Below, piece by piece: positions 7,147 through 15,490 of a DNA stretch of 64,000 bases (positions are counted from its first letter, which is position 1; each line of letters opens with the position of its first letter). Below the pieces are notes generated by a model. It did no database searches, had not been told where the DNA came from, and worked only from the letters and a program-made list of their open reading frames with translations. The position numbers and the translations under genes were made by a program. This DNA is from Streptomyces sp. NBC_00287. GTDB taxonomy: Bacteria; Actinomycetota; Actinomycetes; Streptomycetales; Streptomycetaceae. The stretch lies in contig NZ_CP108053.1 of the NCBI RefSeq assembly GCF_036173105.1, positions 3,162,001-3,226,000 on the forward strand. Direction: 5' to 3'.

Positions 7147-9276
7147 CTACTGGGAGGCGGAAGCGGAACCGTCGGCGTCGCGGTTGGCGAGGGCGCGGGC
7201 GACGTCGTCGCGGCGCACGACCATGACGCCGTGGGACTTCTTCGGCTCCTCGCCGTGCTCCTCCAGCAGCCGCTTGAGCCGGCCGTTGTTCCACTCGCGG
7301 TAGACGGCCGTGTCCAGCGCGTGCAGCCGCTTGAGGACCTCATCGGTGCGCAGCCGCGGCGTGTCACCGATCACGGCCGCGACGTCGGCGAGGTGATCGC
7401 GCTCCTCGGCCTGGTCGACGACGCGCAGGGTGGTGACGCCGGCACGCAGCAGCTTGGCACGAGCGGCGATCTCAGCGGCCGGCTCGTCGCCGATGAAGTG
7501 GGTGCGGACCGTGATGGAGGACTGGCCCGCCGGCATCTTGATGCCGTCGGAGGCGACCACGAGGGTGCCCTTGTCCAGGCCCTGACGCAGCAGGTGCGGC
7601 GCGGCCCCGTCGTCAACGGCCTTGTCCCCGAGCGCCATCCGGGACTGCTGCTCGGTCCCGAGCACGAGGGAAGCGCGGGTGTGGGCTCCCTCGCGGACCA
7701 GCTTGGGAAGGTTCTGGTCGGTGGGGTCCTGCGTGCCCTGCCACATCAGCACGTCGACCGCACGGCCCTGGTTGTGAATCTTGCGCACTGCCATGAAGTA
7801 GCGGGAGACGGCCTTGGCGCCGCCGTAGGGGCGGCCGTCCTCGCCCTTGACCGGGCACATGAACGCGACCTGCGCCTCGTCCACGGTGACGATGAGCGGC
7901 GGGAACACGGCGCTCGGGTCGGTGTGGCGTGCCTCGATCCGCCGGTTCATCTCCTCGACCGCGGCCTCGACCATGTCGGTGGCCTGGATGACGTGGTCAT
8001 CGGAGGGGCCCTCGATCAGCACGTCGGCGATCCCGTCGAACATGCTCCAGTCGCCCACGCCCTTGAGGTCGGCGATCCAGAACTGCACGGAGCGGTCCAG
8101 CGCAAGCCACAGCGCCAGCGAGCGCAGGGACGCTGTCTTGCCCTGGTTGGAGCGGCCGGTGATGAGCAGGTGGCGCTGATAGACACTCAGTTCCGCCGCG
8201 TCCCCGCGCAGGTCCTGACCCCAGGGGGCCTTGCCCTTGGCGTAGTCGGCGCTGATCGTGTCGTCGGTGACCAGCGGCGACGGGCCGATCGGCTCGTCCA
8301 GCGCGCCCGAGTCGGCGATCCACAGCCGGACTGTACGGGCGGCCTGCGGGATGTTGATGAACACCTCGTGTTCGTGCCGGGTGAGGTTCTCCGCGAGCTT
8401 GCGGCGCCGGTTCTGCACCTCGTTCGTCGCCACCCCCGAAGGGAGGGCGACGTCGACCTCGACGCCGCATCCGGCGATCCGGATCGGCCCGAGCATGGAC
8501 GCGCCGGCATCACCCATGTCCTTGATGGCATTGCGCAGCGCCGGCACTCCGAGGTCGCGCAGGGCCTTGACCACGATGGACGGGGTGATCGGCTCACCCT
8601 CGCTGTTGCGGACGGTGGCGGGCATCGCCCACGCGGGGGCGGCCTGCTGCTTGCTGCCAACCGCCCACAGCCCGAGCAGGGCGAGCAGGGGGCCGATGGT
8701 GATGGCGTAGGGCCAGATGACTTGGACGATGGTGATAAGCAGGGCGATCAGCTTGATGACCGCCATCAACGGGGTGACGACGTCGGTGGCGTCCTCCGTC
8801 GCCACGGCGAGCGCGATCCCGAGGGCGAGCAGCCCGCCGACGCCGATGCCGACGCCGGCCGCGGCGCCCTTGGCCGCGTCGATGGGCGAGGTGAGCAGGT
8901 CCATGCGCCGCCGGTGGCGGGCGTCGCGGAACCGCTGCCCGCGCTCCTCCCACTCGGCCGCGAGTTCCAGGTTTCCCGCCGCTTCGGCGGCGCGCATGTA
9001 GCGCTCGTAGCGGGCGGAGGTCCGGCTGTCCCACACGCGGCGGCTGACGACCCGGGTGCCGCCGACGACGTAGAGCGTGTGGCGGGCAACTGCGCGGGCG
9101 GTGGTGGTGGTGCGGTCGTCGGTGACCAGCCGCTTCACGGCCCGGCCGGAGCGCACCCACAGCGGAATGACAGGCGCGGCCTGCGTGTCCGAGACGACGG
9201 TCAGGGTGGTGACCGTCGCGTCCGTGGCTGCCTGGTCCTTGGGAGTCTTGTGCAGGGGAACGACGTTCTCGGTCAT
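7147..9276 (-). CDS. FtsK/SpoIIIE-type conjugal DNA pump (TraB/TraSA-like)
   Basis: This 709-residue membrane-anchored ATPase would move double-stranded element DNA into recipient hyphae. A polar N-terminus leads to hydrophobic segments at about 140-160 and 172-207. A linker follows, then a RecA-like motor with Walker A GRSNQGKT (374-381) and Walker B LIVTVDEAQ (461-469). The C-terminal region (about 620-700) ends in a winged-helix-like DNA-recognition part and a Ser/Ala tail. Size and order fit the main transfer proteins of AICEs and Streptomyces plasmids, which act alone without relaxase. It lies 15 bp downstream of the HExxH gene in one operon. Confidence 0.88.
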   Translation of the reverse strand: MTENVVPLHKTPKDQAATDATVTTLTVVSDTQAAPVIPLWVRSGRAVKRLVTDDRTTTTARAVARHTLYVVGGTRVVSRRVWDSRTSARYERYMRAAEAAGNLELAAEWEERGQRFRDARHRRRMDLLTSPIDAAKGAAAGVGIGVGGLLALGIALAVATEDATDVVTPLMAVIKLIALLITIVQVIWPYAITIGPLLALLGLWAVGSKQQAAPAWAMPATVRNSEGEPITPSIVVKALRDLGVPALRNAIKDMGDAGASMLGPIRIAGCGVEVDVALPSGVATNEVQNRRRKLAENLTRHEHEVFINIPQAARTVRLWIADSGALDEPIGPSPLVTDDTISADYAKGKAPWGQDLRGDAAELSVYQRHLLITGRSNQGKTASLRSLALWLALDRSVQFWIADLKGVGDWSMFDGIADVLIEGPSDDHVIQATDMVEAAVEEMNRRIEARHTDPSAVFPPLIVTVDEAQVAFMCPVKGEDGRPYGGAKAVSRYFMAVRKIHNQGRAVDVLMWQGTQDPTDQNLPKLVREGAHTRASLVLGTEQQSRMALGDKAVDDGAAPHLLRQGLDKGTLVVASDGIKMPAGQSSITVRTHFIGDEPAAEIAARAKLLRAGVTTLRVVDQAEERDHLADVAAVIGDTPRLRTDEVLKRLHALDTAVYREWNNGRLKRLLEEHGEEPKKSHGVMVVRRDDVARALANRDADGSASASQ

Positions 9277-9291
9277 GGGGAGCGTCTCCTG

Positions 9292-9846
9292 TCAGGGGTG
9301 GGCGCCGGGGACGATGCGGTTGGCGAGGTACTCGTGGCCGTAGGCTTCGGCCTCTTCCTGGTCGAGCAGCCGGTCGTGTTCGCGGGCCTGTCGGCGGGAC
9401 ATGCGCTCGATGCGGTACCGGTCGCGGACGTTGGCGACGCAGCGTTCGAGCACGCCCCTGCGGCTGAACTGCATGGCGTGGACCAGTTCGTGAATGATCG
9501 TCACGGCGAACTCGGCCGGCGCGGGGTGCTTGTCGACGTCGATCAGGACCAGCGCGCTTCCGTCCGGGCGGGGGGTGGCGATGGCCTGGATGTCCCGGGC
9601 GGTCTTGCGGGCGGCGCGTTCCGCGGTGGCGAGGGTGCGCCGGTCCAGGGCGCCGGCGAGGGCGACGTCGGCGGCGGCCATCAGTTCGGCCATGCCCCGC
9701 TCGTTGGTCAGGATCACCTCGACGTCCGGCATGGTGCCGGCAACCGCCCGGTTCACGACCGGCACGGCCTGCTCGGTCAGCCGTGTCGCGGTGCGCAGGG
9801 TGGGGCCGTATCCGGGGATCTTGTGCGTGCGGACAGTGGTCTTCAC
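9292..9846 (-). CDS. HExxH putative zinc metallopeptidase in the transfer operon
   Basis: This 184-residue soluble protein carries AVTIIHELVHAMQFS, a canonical HExxH zinc-protease motif, at about residues 121-135. A downstream acidic helix (DQEEAEAYGHEY) could supply the third ligand. The N-terminal half contains an Ala/Arg-rich helix. The GTG at 9846 is chosen for the GGAG upstream; a GTG 13 codons earlier is possible. It sits between the RRQRL zinc protein and the pump gene, spaced by 29 and 15 bp. A peptidoglycan- or protein-processing role in transfer, or an ImmA-like anti-repressor protease role, would both fit. Neither can be decided here. Confidence 0.65.
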   Translation of the reverse strand: MKTTVRTHKIPGYGPTLRTATRLTEQAVPVVNRAVAGTMPDVEVILTNERGMAELMAAADVALAGALDRRTLATAERAARKTARDIQAIATPRPDGSALVLIDVDKHPAPAEFAVTIIHELVHAMQFSRRGVLERCVANVRDRYRIERMSRRQAREHDRLLDQEEAEAYGHEYLANRIVPGAHP

Positions 9847-9875
9847 ACCAGTCTCCGTGGATGAGTTACCGCAGC

Positions 9876-10262
9876 TCACGCGGCGGTGGCGGGGGTGTCG
9901 GGGTAGGCGCACAGCACGCAGCAGCCGAGCGAGGTCGGCAGGCAGTAGCTGTAGGTCATGCCGCAGACCGGGCAGGTGCAGCGGGCATGCATCGCGAGCG
10001 CGAGGGCGCCCCACTTGCGCGAGGTCATCGGCCGCACGGGCAGCGCCAGGTCTACGCGGTACAGGTAGGCCACCCGCGGTGTGCCGGTCCGGCGGTTGAT
10101 GCGCATGGCCTGCGCCGCGACCGGCTGACCACCCGGGCGCAGACCTTGAGCGCGTAACTGGCGGCGCGTGGCCAACCCGTCCGGGGCCAGCTTCCACGGG
10201 TAGGTGGGTATGCCGTGGCGGGCCCCGGTGGGGTCGAAGCAGCGGCCGTAGACGCCGGACAT
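9876..10262 (-). CDS. RRQRL-motif zinc-binding protein
   Basis: This 128-residue protein has LATRRQLRAQGLRPGG near residues 30-45, the RRQRL-type motif, and a C-terminal zinc ribbon CTCPVCGMTYSYCLP...CCVLCAY with about seven Cys. This small family recurs in Streptomyces AICE and plasmid transfer operons, and its biochemical role is not known to me. The ATG overlaps the stop of the DUF2637 gene by one base (TGATG), so translation is coupled. Confidence 0.78.
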   Translation of the reverse strand: MSGVYGRCFDPTGARHGIPTYPWKLAPDGLATRRQLRAQGLRPGGQPVAAQAMRINRRTGTPRVAYLYRVDLALPVRPMTSRKWGALALAMHARCTCPVCGMTYSYCLPTSLGCCVLCAYPDTPATAA

Positions 10263-11173
10263 CAGGCGACCGCCTCAGCGGGCCCGGCGCCGCGTTCGGC
10301 GAGCAGGGTGTCGCGCAGCATCCGGGCGTTCGCCGGCGACGTGCGCACCGCCCGGCGGATGCCCTCGGCCGTCACCTTCGCGTCCGGCCACTCAGCCGTC
10401 GCCGTACGCGCCTCGGTGAGCAACTGATCCGGGGTGCGCTTGGGGCGGGGCGACTTCACCGCGTCAGGGAGTCGGCCGGTCGCCCGACGGGAGCGAGTCG
10501 ACGCGGCAGGCACCGCGCGCCGCTCGATCGGGACCAGCGAGGCGGGGGCGCCCTGCGGGATCGGCTTGAGGATCGGGGAGGGCTTCAGGTGCCCGACCGG
10601 GCCCTGATCGGGCACCCGTGCGAGCGTCGCTGTGATCGGCGCGTGGGTCGATTCGGGGAGGTCAGCCGTAGACCGTTTAATGACGTTCTCGGTAGATTCC
10701 TCCGCGTTCGTGATTGCGGTCGGGATCGGGGTGGGCCGGTGGTGCAGCACCTTGGCGACCAGATCGGAACCGAAGTAGATCGACCCGACCGGAAGCGATG
10801 TGGCGAGCAGGACCAGGGCCCAGTTCGCCGGGTCCCAGTCGGCCAGCCGCGTCCAGTCGACCCGGGCGCCTCCGTCGCTGTGGAGCTCCGGCACGAGACC
10901 GTGCACGTAGTTGAGGACCAGCGAAGCGAGCGTGTAGGTGCCCAGCACCCGCAGCGCGAACTTCCGCGCGTCGTCGGTGAGCACCAGGGTGGCGATCAGG
11001 GCCAGGGCCATCAGGCCGTCGACAACGAACGGATACAGCATCGCGGCGGTCTCGTCGGCGCCGACTGCGCCGGCGATGTCCCGCAGGGCGTTCCAAGACA
11101 CCCGGAACGCCATGCCGACCACGACGACCAGCGCGAGGACCAGGGCGGCGCGTCCCTTGCGGTGAAGGTTCAT
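10262..11173 (-). CDS. DUF2637 membrane protein of the transfer operon
   Basis: The 303-residue protein has an N-terminal four-helix membrane domain (about 8-160), including LVLALVVVVGMAFRVSWNAL, LYPFVVDGLMALALIATLVL and a helix before PVGSIYF, typical of DUF2637. A long polar, Pro/Arg-rich cytoplasmic tail follows, ending in a helical segment that may bind DNA (ARTATAEWPDAKVTAEGIRR). DUF2637 proteins are standard components of actinomycete AICE transfer operons (Spd-like). The ATG at 11173 overlaps the upstream stop (ATGA), and its own stop overlaps the next ATG. Confidence 0.82.
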   Translation of the reverse strand: MNLHRKGRAALVLALVVVVGMAFRVSWNALRDIAGAVGADETAAMLYPFVVDGLMALALIATLVLTDDARKFALRVLGTYTLASLVLNYVHGLVPELHSDGGARVDWTRLADWDPANWALVLLATSLPVGSIYFGSDLVAKVLHHRPTPIPTAITNAEESTENVIKRSTADLPESTHAPITATLARVPDQGPVGHLKPSPILKPIPQGAPASLVPIERRAVPAASTRSRRATGRLPDAVKSPRPKRTPDQLLTEARTATAEWPDAKVTAEGIRRAVRTSPANARMLRDTLLAERGAGPAEAVA

Positions 11174-11364
11174 GCCGCACCCCCGTGGCGGCGGCCGTGG
11201 GCCACCCATCCGGCGAGCTGGAGAGCGAACCCCACAGCCGCAGCGGCCATCAGCGATCGGTGACCGCTGATCAGGGCAGCGAGGGAAGCGGTGAACGCGA
11301 GGACCACCCCCGCGACGATCAGGACCAAGGCGAAGCCCTTGGGAGTCGGCGTCTGCGTGCTCAC
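11170..11364 (-). CDS. 64-residue two-helix membrane protein
   Basis: This small protein has two hydrophobic helices: FALVLIVAGVVLAFTASLAA, and MAAAAVGFALQLAGWVA after a short loop. Its tail is basic. It starts with GTG overlapping the stop of the DUF6284 gene (GTGA) and ends overlapping the ATG of the DUF2637 gene (ATGA), so three genes are translationally chained. It is probably a Spd-like spread or transfer accessory protein. Confidence 0.7.
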   Translation of the reverse strand: MSTQTPTPKGFALVLIVAGVVLAFTASLAALISGHRSLMAAAAVGFALQLAGWVAHGRRHGGAA

Positions 11365-11627
11365 GCGGCACCGCCCGGCAGGCTCTCGTTCGTGCGGTTG
11401 ATCAGCGCGACACGTGCAGCGAGCGCCCGCCGGCGGGCCCGGCGGATGCGGCGCGCGTCCAGCTCCGTCGGCGTGCGGTCGAATGTGGCGATATGCGCGT
11501 CCAACAGGTCGACGTCCGCCAGGATCACGGGCATCTCCCGCTCGATCGCGTCCAGCTCCGCATCCGTCGGCTCCATGAAGTCGGCGAACGCGGTAACAGC
11601 GTCCTGAACATTGACGATGTGGTTCAT
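11361..11627 (-). CDS. DUF6284-type small AICE protein
   Basis: This 88-residue protein is mostly helical. An acidic N-terminal half (EPTDAELDAIEREMPVILAD) is followed by an Arg-rich helix (RRIRRARRRALAARVALIN). The pattern agrees with the DUF6284 family found as the first gene of AICE transfer operons. It opens the six-gene minus-strand transfer operon that runs to the pump gene. Upstream is a long leader with three hairpins and two operator palindromes. Confidence 0.7.
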   Translation of the reverse strand: MNHIVNVQDAVTAFADFMEPTDAELDAIEREMPVILADVDLLDAHIATFDRTPTELDARRIRRARRRALAARVALINRTNESLPGGAA

Positions 11628-11666
11628 GGGTCGTGGTCTCCCTAGCAGGTGAAACGGCCCAAATAG

Positions 11667-11786
11667 CGCCCCCGGAGCTGCAACTCCGGGGGCGCGCGCC
11701 GTTGAAGTCGGAACATCCGGCTCCCCTCAGCGCTGCACGTGCGAGACGTGCAGCGGAGGCAACCGGCCGCAGCCGATGAGCTGCGG
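11667..11786 (-). promoter_or_regulatory. Leader with three consecutive hairpins before the transfer operon
   Basis: Three perfect inverted repeats occur in a row: CGCCCCCGGAG/CTCCGGGGGCG (11667-11677, 11684-11694), CGCTGCACGT/ACGTGCAGCG (11731-11740, 11746-11755) and CCGCAGC/GCTGCGG (11767-11773, 11780-11786). They lie in the presumed 5' leader of the transfer operon, 40-160 bases before its first start. They could terminate or attenuate leader transcription, or block readthrough. Confidence 0.55.
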
Positions 11787-11989
11787 AAAGGCTGAACGTG
11801 TGTGCTGTCTCCTTCGGGAACACGAGCTCCCGTTTCAGGCGCATGGAGACGCGACCTTTCGGTCTAAACCGTCCCGAATGACAAGGGTCGGGTCCGCCCT
11901 CGGCCCGCTCTGTCCCGGGCCCCTTGGCGCCGCTTCGAAGTGCAGCGTCCGTTGATGCACACCGCAGATCGGACACGAGGTCCGCCAAC

Positions 11990-12025
11990 TGGTGCGCACC
12001 AATAGACTGCATCTGGTGCGCACCA
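11990..12025. promoter_or_regulatory. Tandem TGGTGCGCACCA operators
   Basis: The perfect 12-bp palindrome TGGTGCGCACCA occurs at 11990-12001 and again at 12014-12025, with centres 24 bp apart. A one-mismatch copy (TGGTGCGAACCA) lies at 14144-14155, just upstream of the GntR-Nudix gene. The shared motif points to that GntR protein as the repressor of both promoters, as KorSA acts in pSAM2-type elements. Confidence 0.72.
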
Positions 12026-12212
12026 GAGTCAAGGTGCTTCGCCATTTCGGGTGGCGTTCGTTCCCTGCGGTGCCTCTACAGAAGACCGCGCAGAGCAGGG
12101 CTGTCGGTAGCCAACAGTGCTTAACAACCGGCCTGTTAACCCCTATTGACCTGCGGCAACGTGCGGCATGCTGAGAGCGCCAGTGAAGGCCTCAACCGTC
12201 GGACGGTGATCT

Positions 12213-13343
12213 GTGAGCGCAGGACTTCGAAGCGCACGGACGGCGCGCGGCTGGTCTCAGGAGCGACTGGTTCGCGAGATCGAGCAGTACGCCCGGAAGA
12301 ACGTCACGGATGTTGCCTCCACCGCGAGCCTGCGCGTGTACGTGTCGGAGTGGGAGAACGGGAAGCGCACGCTCTCGGACCGGTATGCGGGGATTCTGCG
12401 GAAGCTCCTCGGCGTCACTGACGCGGAGCTGAGGGGTGCTGTACCGGCGCCGGTGGCCGCTTCGGTCGACGGCTACGACGAACTGCTCAGCCGGATTGAT
12501 GCGGCCGGCAGTGTCGGAGAGTCCATGGTGCAGGCGTTCAACGACCAGACGGAGTTACTCCGCACCATGGACAGGCAGAGGGGCGCGGCCGGTCTGGTCG
12601 ACCAGATGACAGGGCACCTTGCCGCACTGGAAGACGCGCTCAACTTCGCCGTGCTGCCGTCCGCACGCCGACCTGTTGCCCTGGCCCTCGCGGGTGCGTC
12701 GACCCTCGCGGCGTGGCAGGCCATCGACTCCGGAGCGGTCGAACGGGCATGGCGCCACTACGAACTCGCGAAGCGAGCGGCGCATGACGCTGAGGCTCCG
12801 ATGTACCTCGCCCACGCCATGGCGGAACAGGCGTACGTGCTCTGCGAGGCCGGTCGACCTGCCCTCGGGGTCGACCTCGTACGGGACGCGCGGCGCACCG
12901 TTGGCCATTCGGGTTCAGCCCGATTGCGGGCGTGGCTTCACGCGGCTGAAGCGGAGATGTGCGCATACGCCGGTATGCCGGACGACTCCCGACGGGCGCT
13001 CGATGCGGCCCTGGCCATCATCCCGGCCGGACCGGAAGACAGGGACCCGGACATGCTGAGCATCTTCTTGAACGGCACCCACCTTGCCCGGTGGCAAGGC
13101 AACGTGCTCGCCATGCTCGGTGACAGCGACGCGGTCACGAGTTTGTACAGAGCGCTGGAAGACATGGATCCGTCGTTCGTCCGGGCGCGCGCTGGACTGC
13201 ACACGGACTTGGCGCACGCGCACCTGACGCGAGCCGAATACGACGACGCCCACACTCATCTGAGGCAGGCCCGGCTATTGGCGGGCCGCACCAGTTCGGT
13301 GCGGCAGCGCCGTCGTGTCGACATGCTTAGCGCGCGGCTGTGA
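12213..13343 (+). CDS. XRE-family regulator with TPR-like domain
   Basis: The 376-residue protein begins with a Cro/C1-type helix-turn-helix (about 3-70): LRSARTARGWSQERLVREIE, then TASLRVYVSEWENGKR as the recognition part. A long all-helical tetratricopeptide-like domain (about 110-370) follows, rich in Ala/Leu helix pairs. Such regulators can respond to peptides or small signals; here it probably controls transfer or replication genes (a Pra-like role). It starts with GTG at 12213 and faces the operator region. Its 3' end overlaps the GntR-Nudix gene by 17 bp, tail to tail. Confidence 0.8.
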   Translation: MSAGLRSARTARGWSQERLVREIEQYARKNVTDVASTASLRVYVSEWENGKRTLSDRYAGILRKLLGVTDAELRGAVPAPVAASVDGYDELLSRIDAAGSVGESMVQAFNDQTELLRTMDRQRGAAGLVDQMTGHLAALEDALNFAVLPSARRPVALALAGASTLAAWQAIDSGAVERAWRHYELAKRAAHDAEAPMYLAHAMAEQAYVLCEAGRPALGVDLVRDARRTVGHSGSARLRAWLHAAEAEMCAYAGMPDDSRRALDAALAIIPAGPEDRDPDMLSIFLNGTHLARWQGNVLAMLGDSDAVTSLYRALEDMDPSFVRARAGLHTDLAHAHLTRAEYDDAHTHLRQARLLAGRTSSVRQRRRVDMLSARL

Positions 13344-14118
13344 TTCCCTGCGCGCGCCGGTTGGCCAGGATGTGCAGCAAGGCAATCAGGGTGCCGGATC
13401 CCATCAGCTCACCGCGGGCCATGAGCCCCGGAATGTCCGCGAGGGGAACCCACTCGATGTGGCCGGCTTCCTCCAGGTCGGTCGGTTCACCGACTCTCTC
13501 TGCCCCGTGGCCGACGAAGATCTCGTGAGGTGAGTCGACCATGCCGACCATGGGCTGATAGCTCACGACGTGTTCCAGCGCCTTCGGGCGCCATCCGGTC
13601 TCTTCGAGTACTTCCCGCAGGGCGGTGTCCACTGGCTCCTCGCCAGAGTCCACGATGCCGCCCGGGAGCTCCCAACCAAACTGTTGGGGCACGAAGCGGT
13701 AGCGCCACATCATGAGCACGCGGTCCTGGTCGTCCAGAACGGCGGTGACAGCGACGCGGTGAAGCCTGACCACGTGGTGCTCGAACCGCTTCACGCCGGG
13801 CGGCTCGACGTCCCAGAGCTGAAGCTTCACCCATTGGTTGTCGTAAAGGTCGCGCTCGCCATGGATGCGCCACGGCTCCAGCCCGTCCGGCGCCTTCACG
13901 CTCACGGCGCCCGGCACCCGGTATGAACTGCGCCCCCGAACCTCCAGGGCGCCCTCGGCCACGAGACGGGCAAGCACCTGCCGGAGTGCCGTCCGGCCGA
14001 TGCCCAGTTCCTCGGTCAGCGTGCGTTCAGAGGGGATCTTGTCACCGGGGCCGCCGTACACACCGTCGGCAAGCCGCTGGCGCAGCGTCTCATAGACCTT
14101 GGTTGTCTTCGGTCCCAT
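13327..14118 (-). CDS. GntR-HTH and Nudix hydrolase fusion, KorSA/Pif-like
   Basis: This 263-residue protein joins two domains. Residues 1-70 are a GntR winged helix (SERTLTEELGIGRTALRQVL then EGALEVRGRSSY). Residues about 105-235 are a Nudix fold with the complete box GGIVDSGEEPVDTALREV plus LEETGW (G-x5-E-x7-REV-x-EE-x-G-W). In pSAM2 the transfer repressor KorSA (GntR) and the immunity factor Pif (Nudix) are separate proteins; here both functions could sit in one polypeptide. A near-palindrome TGGTGCGAACCA lies 26 bp upstream of the ATG and matches the operators at 11990-12025, suggesting self-repression. Confidence 0.85.
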   Translation of the reverse strand: MGPKTTKVYETLRQRLADGVYGGPGDKIPSERTLTEELGIGRTALRQVLARLVAEGALEVRGRSSYRVPGAVSVKAPDGLEPWRIHGERDLYDNQWVKLQLWDVEPPGVKRFEHHVVRLHRVAVTAVLDDQDRVLMMWRYRFVPQQFGWELPGGIVDSGEEPVDTALREVLEETGWRPKALEHVVSYQPMVGMVDSPHEIFVGHGAERVGEPTDLEEAGHIEWVPLADIPGLMARGELMGSGTLIALLHILANRRAQGITAAR

Positions 14119-14143
14119 CCGCCGAGCACTCTCCGTTTCTAGG

Positions 14144-14155
14144 TGGTGCGAACCA
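14144..14155. promoter_or_regulatory. TGGTGCGAACCA operator copy before the GntR-Nudix gene
   Basis: This has one mismatch to the palindrome repeated at 11990 and 12014. Its position just upstream of the GntR-Nudix start suits autoregulation. Confidence 0.6.
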
Positions 14156-14224
14156 GCGTAGCGGGCATGTAGTGGGCTACATCCAGGCGTCTCCGTCTAT
14201 AACCAGGTGTGCCATTCGGTCCCA

Positions 14225-15490
14225 TCAACCGCGAAACGGTTCCCTTATCCCTGCCGACCTGAGTTTTCTGCTGAGGTGGCTGAGTTTATTGAGAATCCTT
14301 TTGCGTTCCGCTCTCAATTCCTGAAACTCAGTGTTCACCGAATCAGCTCGCATGCTAGCGTCGGCCAGTTCGGTCTGCGTCTGAGCGAGCAAGGCTTGTA
14401 CGTGGGCGCTTGATGCCTCTCCGGTGACTTCCGTATTCAACACCTCGGCGAGGGTGTGCTGCGCACGGGCTCGTAGAGCCATAGCGGCTTCTCTGTGCTC
14501 CTTTGCGACGCTTAGGAGCGCGTCCACCTCCGAAAGGTCGGTTCTCGCTCGCTCATAGTCGTGCACCAGCCTATTGATCCCTTCCGGCATCCGCTCGCTC
14601 GCCTGATCAATAGTGTCTTGACTAACTGAGACTTGAAGAACGGCCGAGGCTGCCGCAAGAAATTGAGGAAGCGGAATCTGTAGAAAATTAACCCCGGCCT
14701 TCTCTCTCATCTCCCGTACGAGTTCGGGCCTCGATCCAATGGTGAGGCCACATTGGATCCTAACCCAATCAGGCTTGACGTCGTTGGAGACAAAAAGTAT
14801 GGGGAGGCGATTGGAGCTGGCGTAATTAATCATCTCTCGCCAGATCACGTAATCCCCGACCCCCTTATCTCCCCTCTCTTGGACGTCCTTGTATCCGGGT
14901 GGGATTTCTGCCGCAGCTCGCTCCAGTGCCTCTGCTGTGACCTGTTTCAGCTCTTCGGGGTCGAAGCCGTCTCCTACTCGCCCATTGAAGATGGTAGCGA
15001 GACGCTGAAGGATGGGGTCATCCGAAGCCAAACGTCCTGTGTTGAGGTCAAATCCGGTGACCTCTTTTGTGATCTCATCGGTGATCTGAGCGATGGCCGC
15101 ATTAAAGGGCGCCAGATACTCGGACTCTCGCCCTGAAGCAAGTGAGCGAAGGCGGGCAAAATCACGGATCGCGGAGCGGAGTTCCTCCGCCTTCTCCTTT
15201 ACCGTCTTCGATTTTGCCTTCATGCCGTTGATGTGGGTGTCGACGCTGGACAGCCTATTCTTGTGAAACTCGTCCGCCACGTGCCTTGGAATGAAAATGC
15301 GAGGCGAGAGTTCTTCTAGGACTGTGAGGTACTCCTCTCTGGATTCTCTGTTCATTCTGTACAGGCTGTGGATTGAATTGGAATCCAGGATGATTGAATT
15401 GGTTGCGACGGCGCTGTGAATTTCGCCTTTCGTTTTCCTCCAGAACTCTTCGTATCCGGAGGTAAATGATCCTGATTGCTGGCGAGTCAC
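14225..15490 (-). CDS. PIN-like domain protein with C-terminal coiled coil
   Basis: The 421-residue protein has an N-terminal PIN-like nuclease fold. IILDSNSIHSLYR (about 33-45) carries the first acidic residue, FIPRHVADEFHKNR the second, and GVGDYVIWREMINYA plus LFVSNDVKPDW resemble the late acidic motifs. The last 130 residues form a long coiled coil. The family (PIN_8/DUF4935-like) appears in putative phage-defence loci; RNA cleavage is inferred only from the fold. AGGAGGG precedes the GTG start. The gene and its flank are visibly richer in A/T than the rest of the window, suggesting separate acquisition. Confidence 0.72.
   Translation of the reverse strand: MTRQQSGSFTSGYEEFWRKTKGEIHSAVATNSIILDSNSIHSLYRMNRESREEYLTVLEELSPRIFIPRHVADEFHKNRLSSVDTHINGMKAKSKTVKEKAEELRSAIRDFARLRSLASGRESEYLAPFNAAIAQITDEITKEVTGFDLNTGRLASDDPILQRLATIFNGRVGDGFDPEELKQVTAEALERAAAEIPPGYKDVQERGDKGVGDYVIWREMINYASSNRLPILFVSNDVKPDWVRIQCGLTIGSRPELVREMREKAGVNFLQIPLPQFLAAASAVLQVSVSQDTIDQASERMPEGINRLVHDYERARTDLSEVDALLSVAKEHREAAMALRARAQHTLAEVLNTEVTGEASSAHVQALLAQTQTELADASMRADSVNTEFQELRAERKRILNKLSHLSRKLRSAGIREPFRG

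Larger units (their letters stand above)
11628..12212. other. Divergent regulatory region of the AICE
   Basis: This 585-bp gene-free stretch lies between the minus-strand transfer operon and the plus-strand XRE-TPR regulator. It contains three consecutive hairpins (11667-11786), two identical 12-bp palindromes (11990-12025) and an imperfect TTAACA/TGTTAA palindrome at 12121-12139. TTGACC at 12146 is a plausible -35 for the rightward gene, but no clear -10 is visible. Confidence 0.65.
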
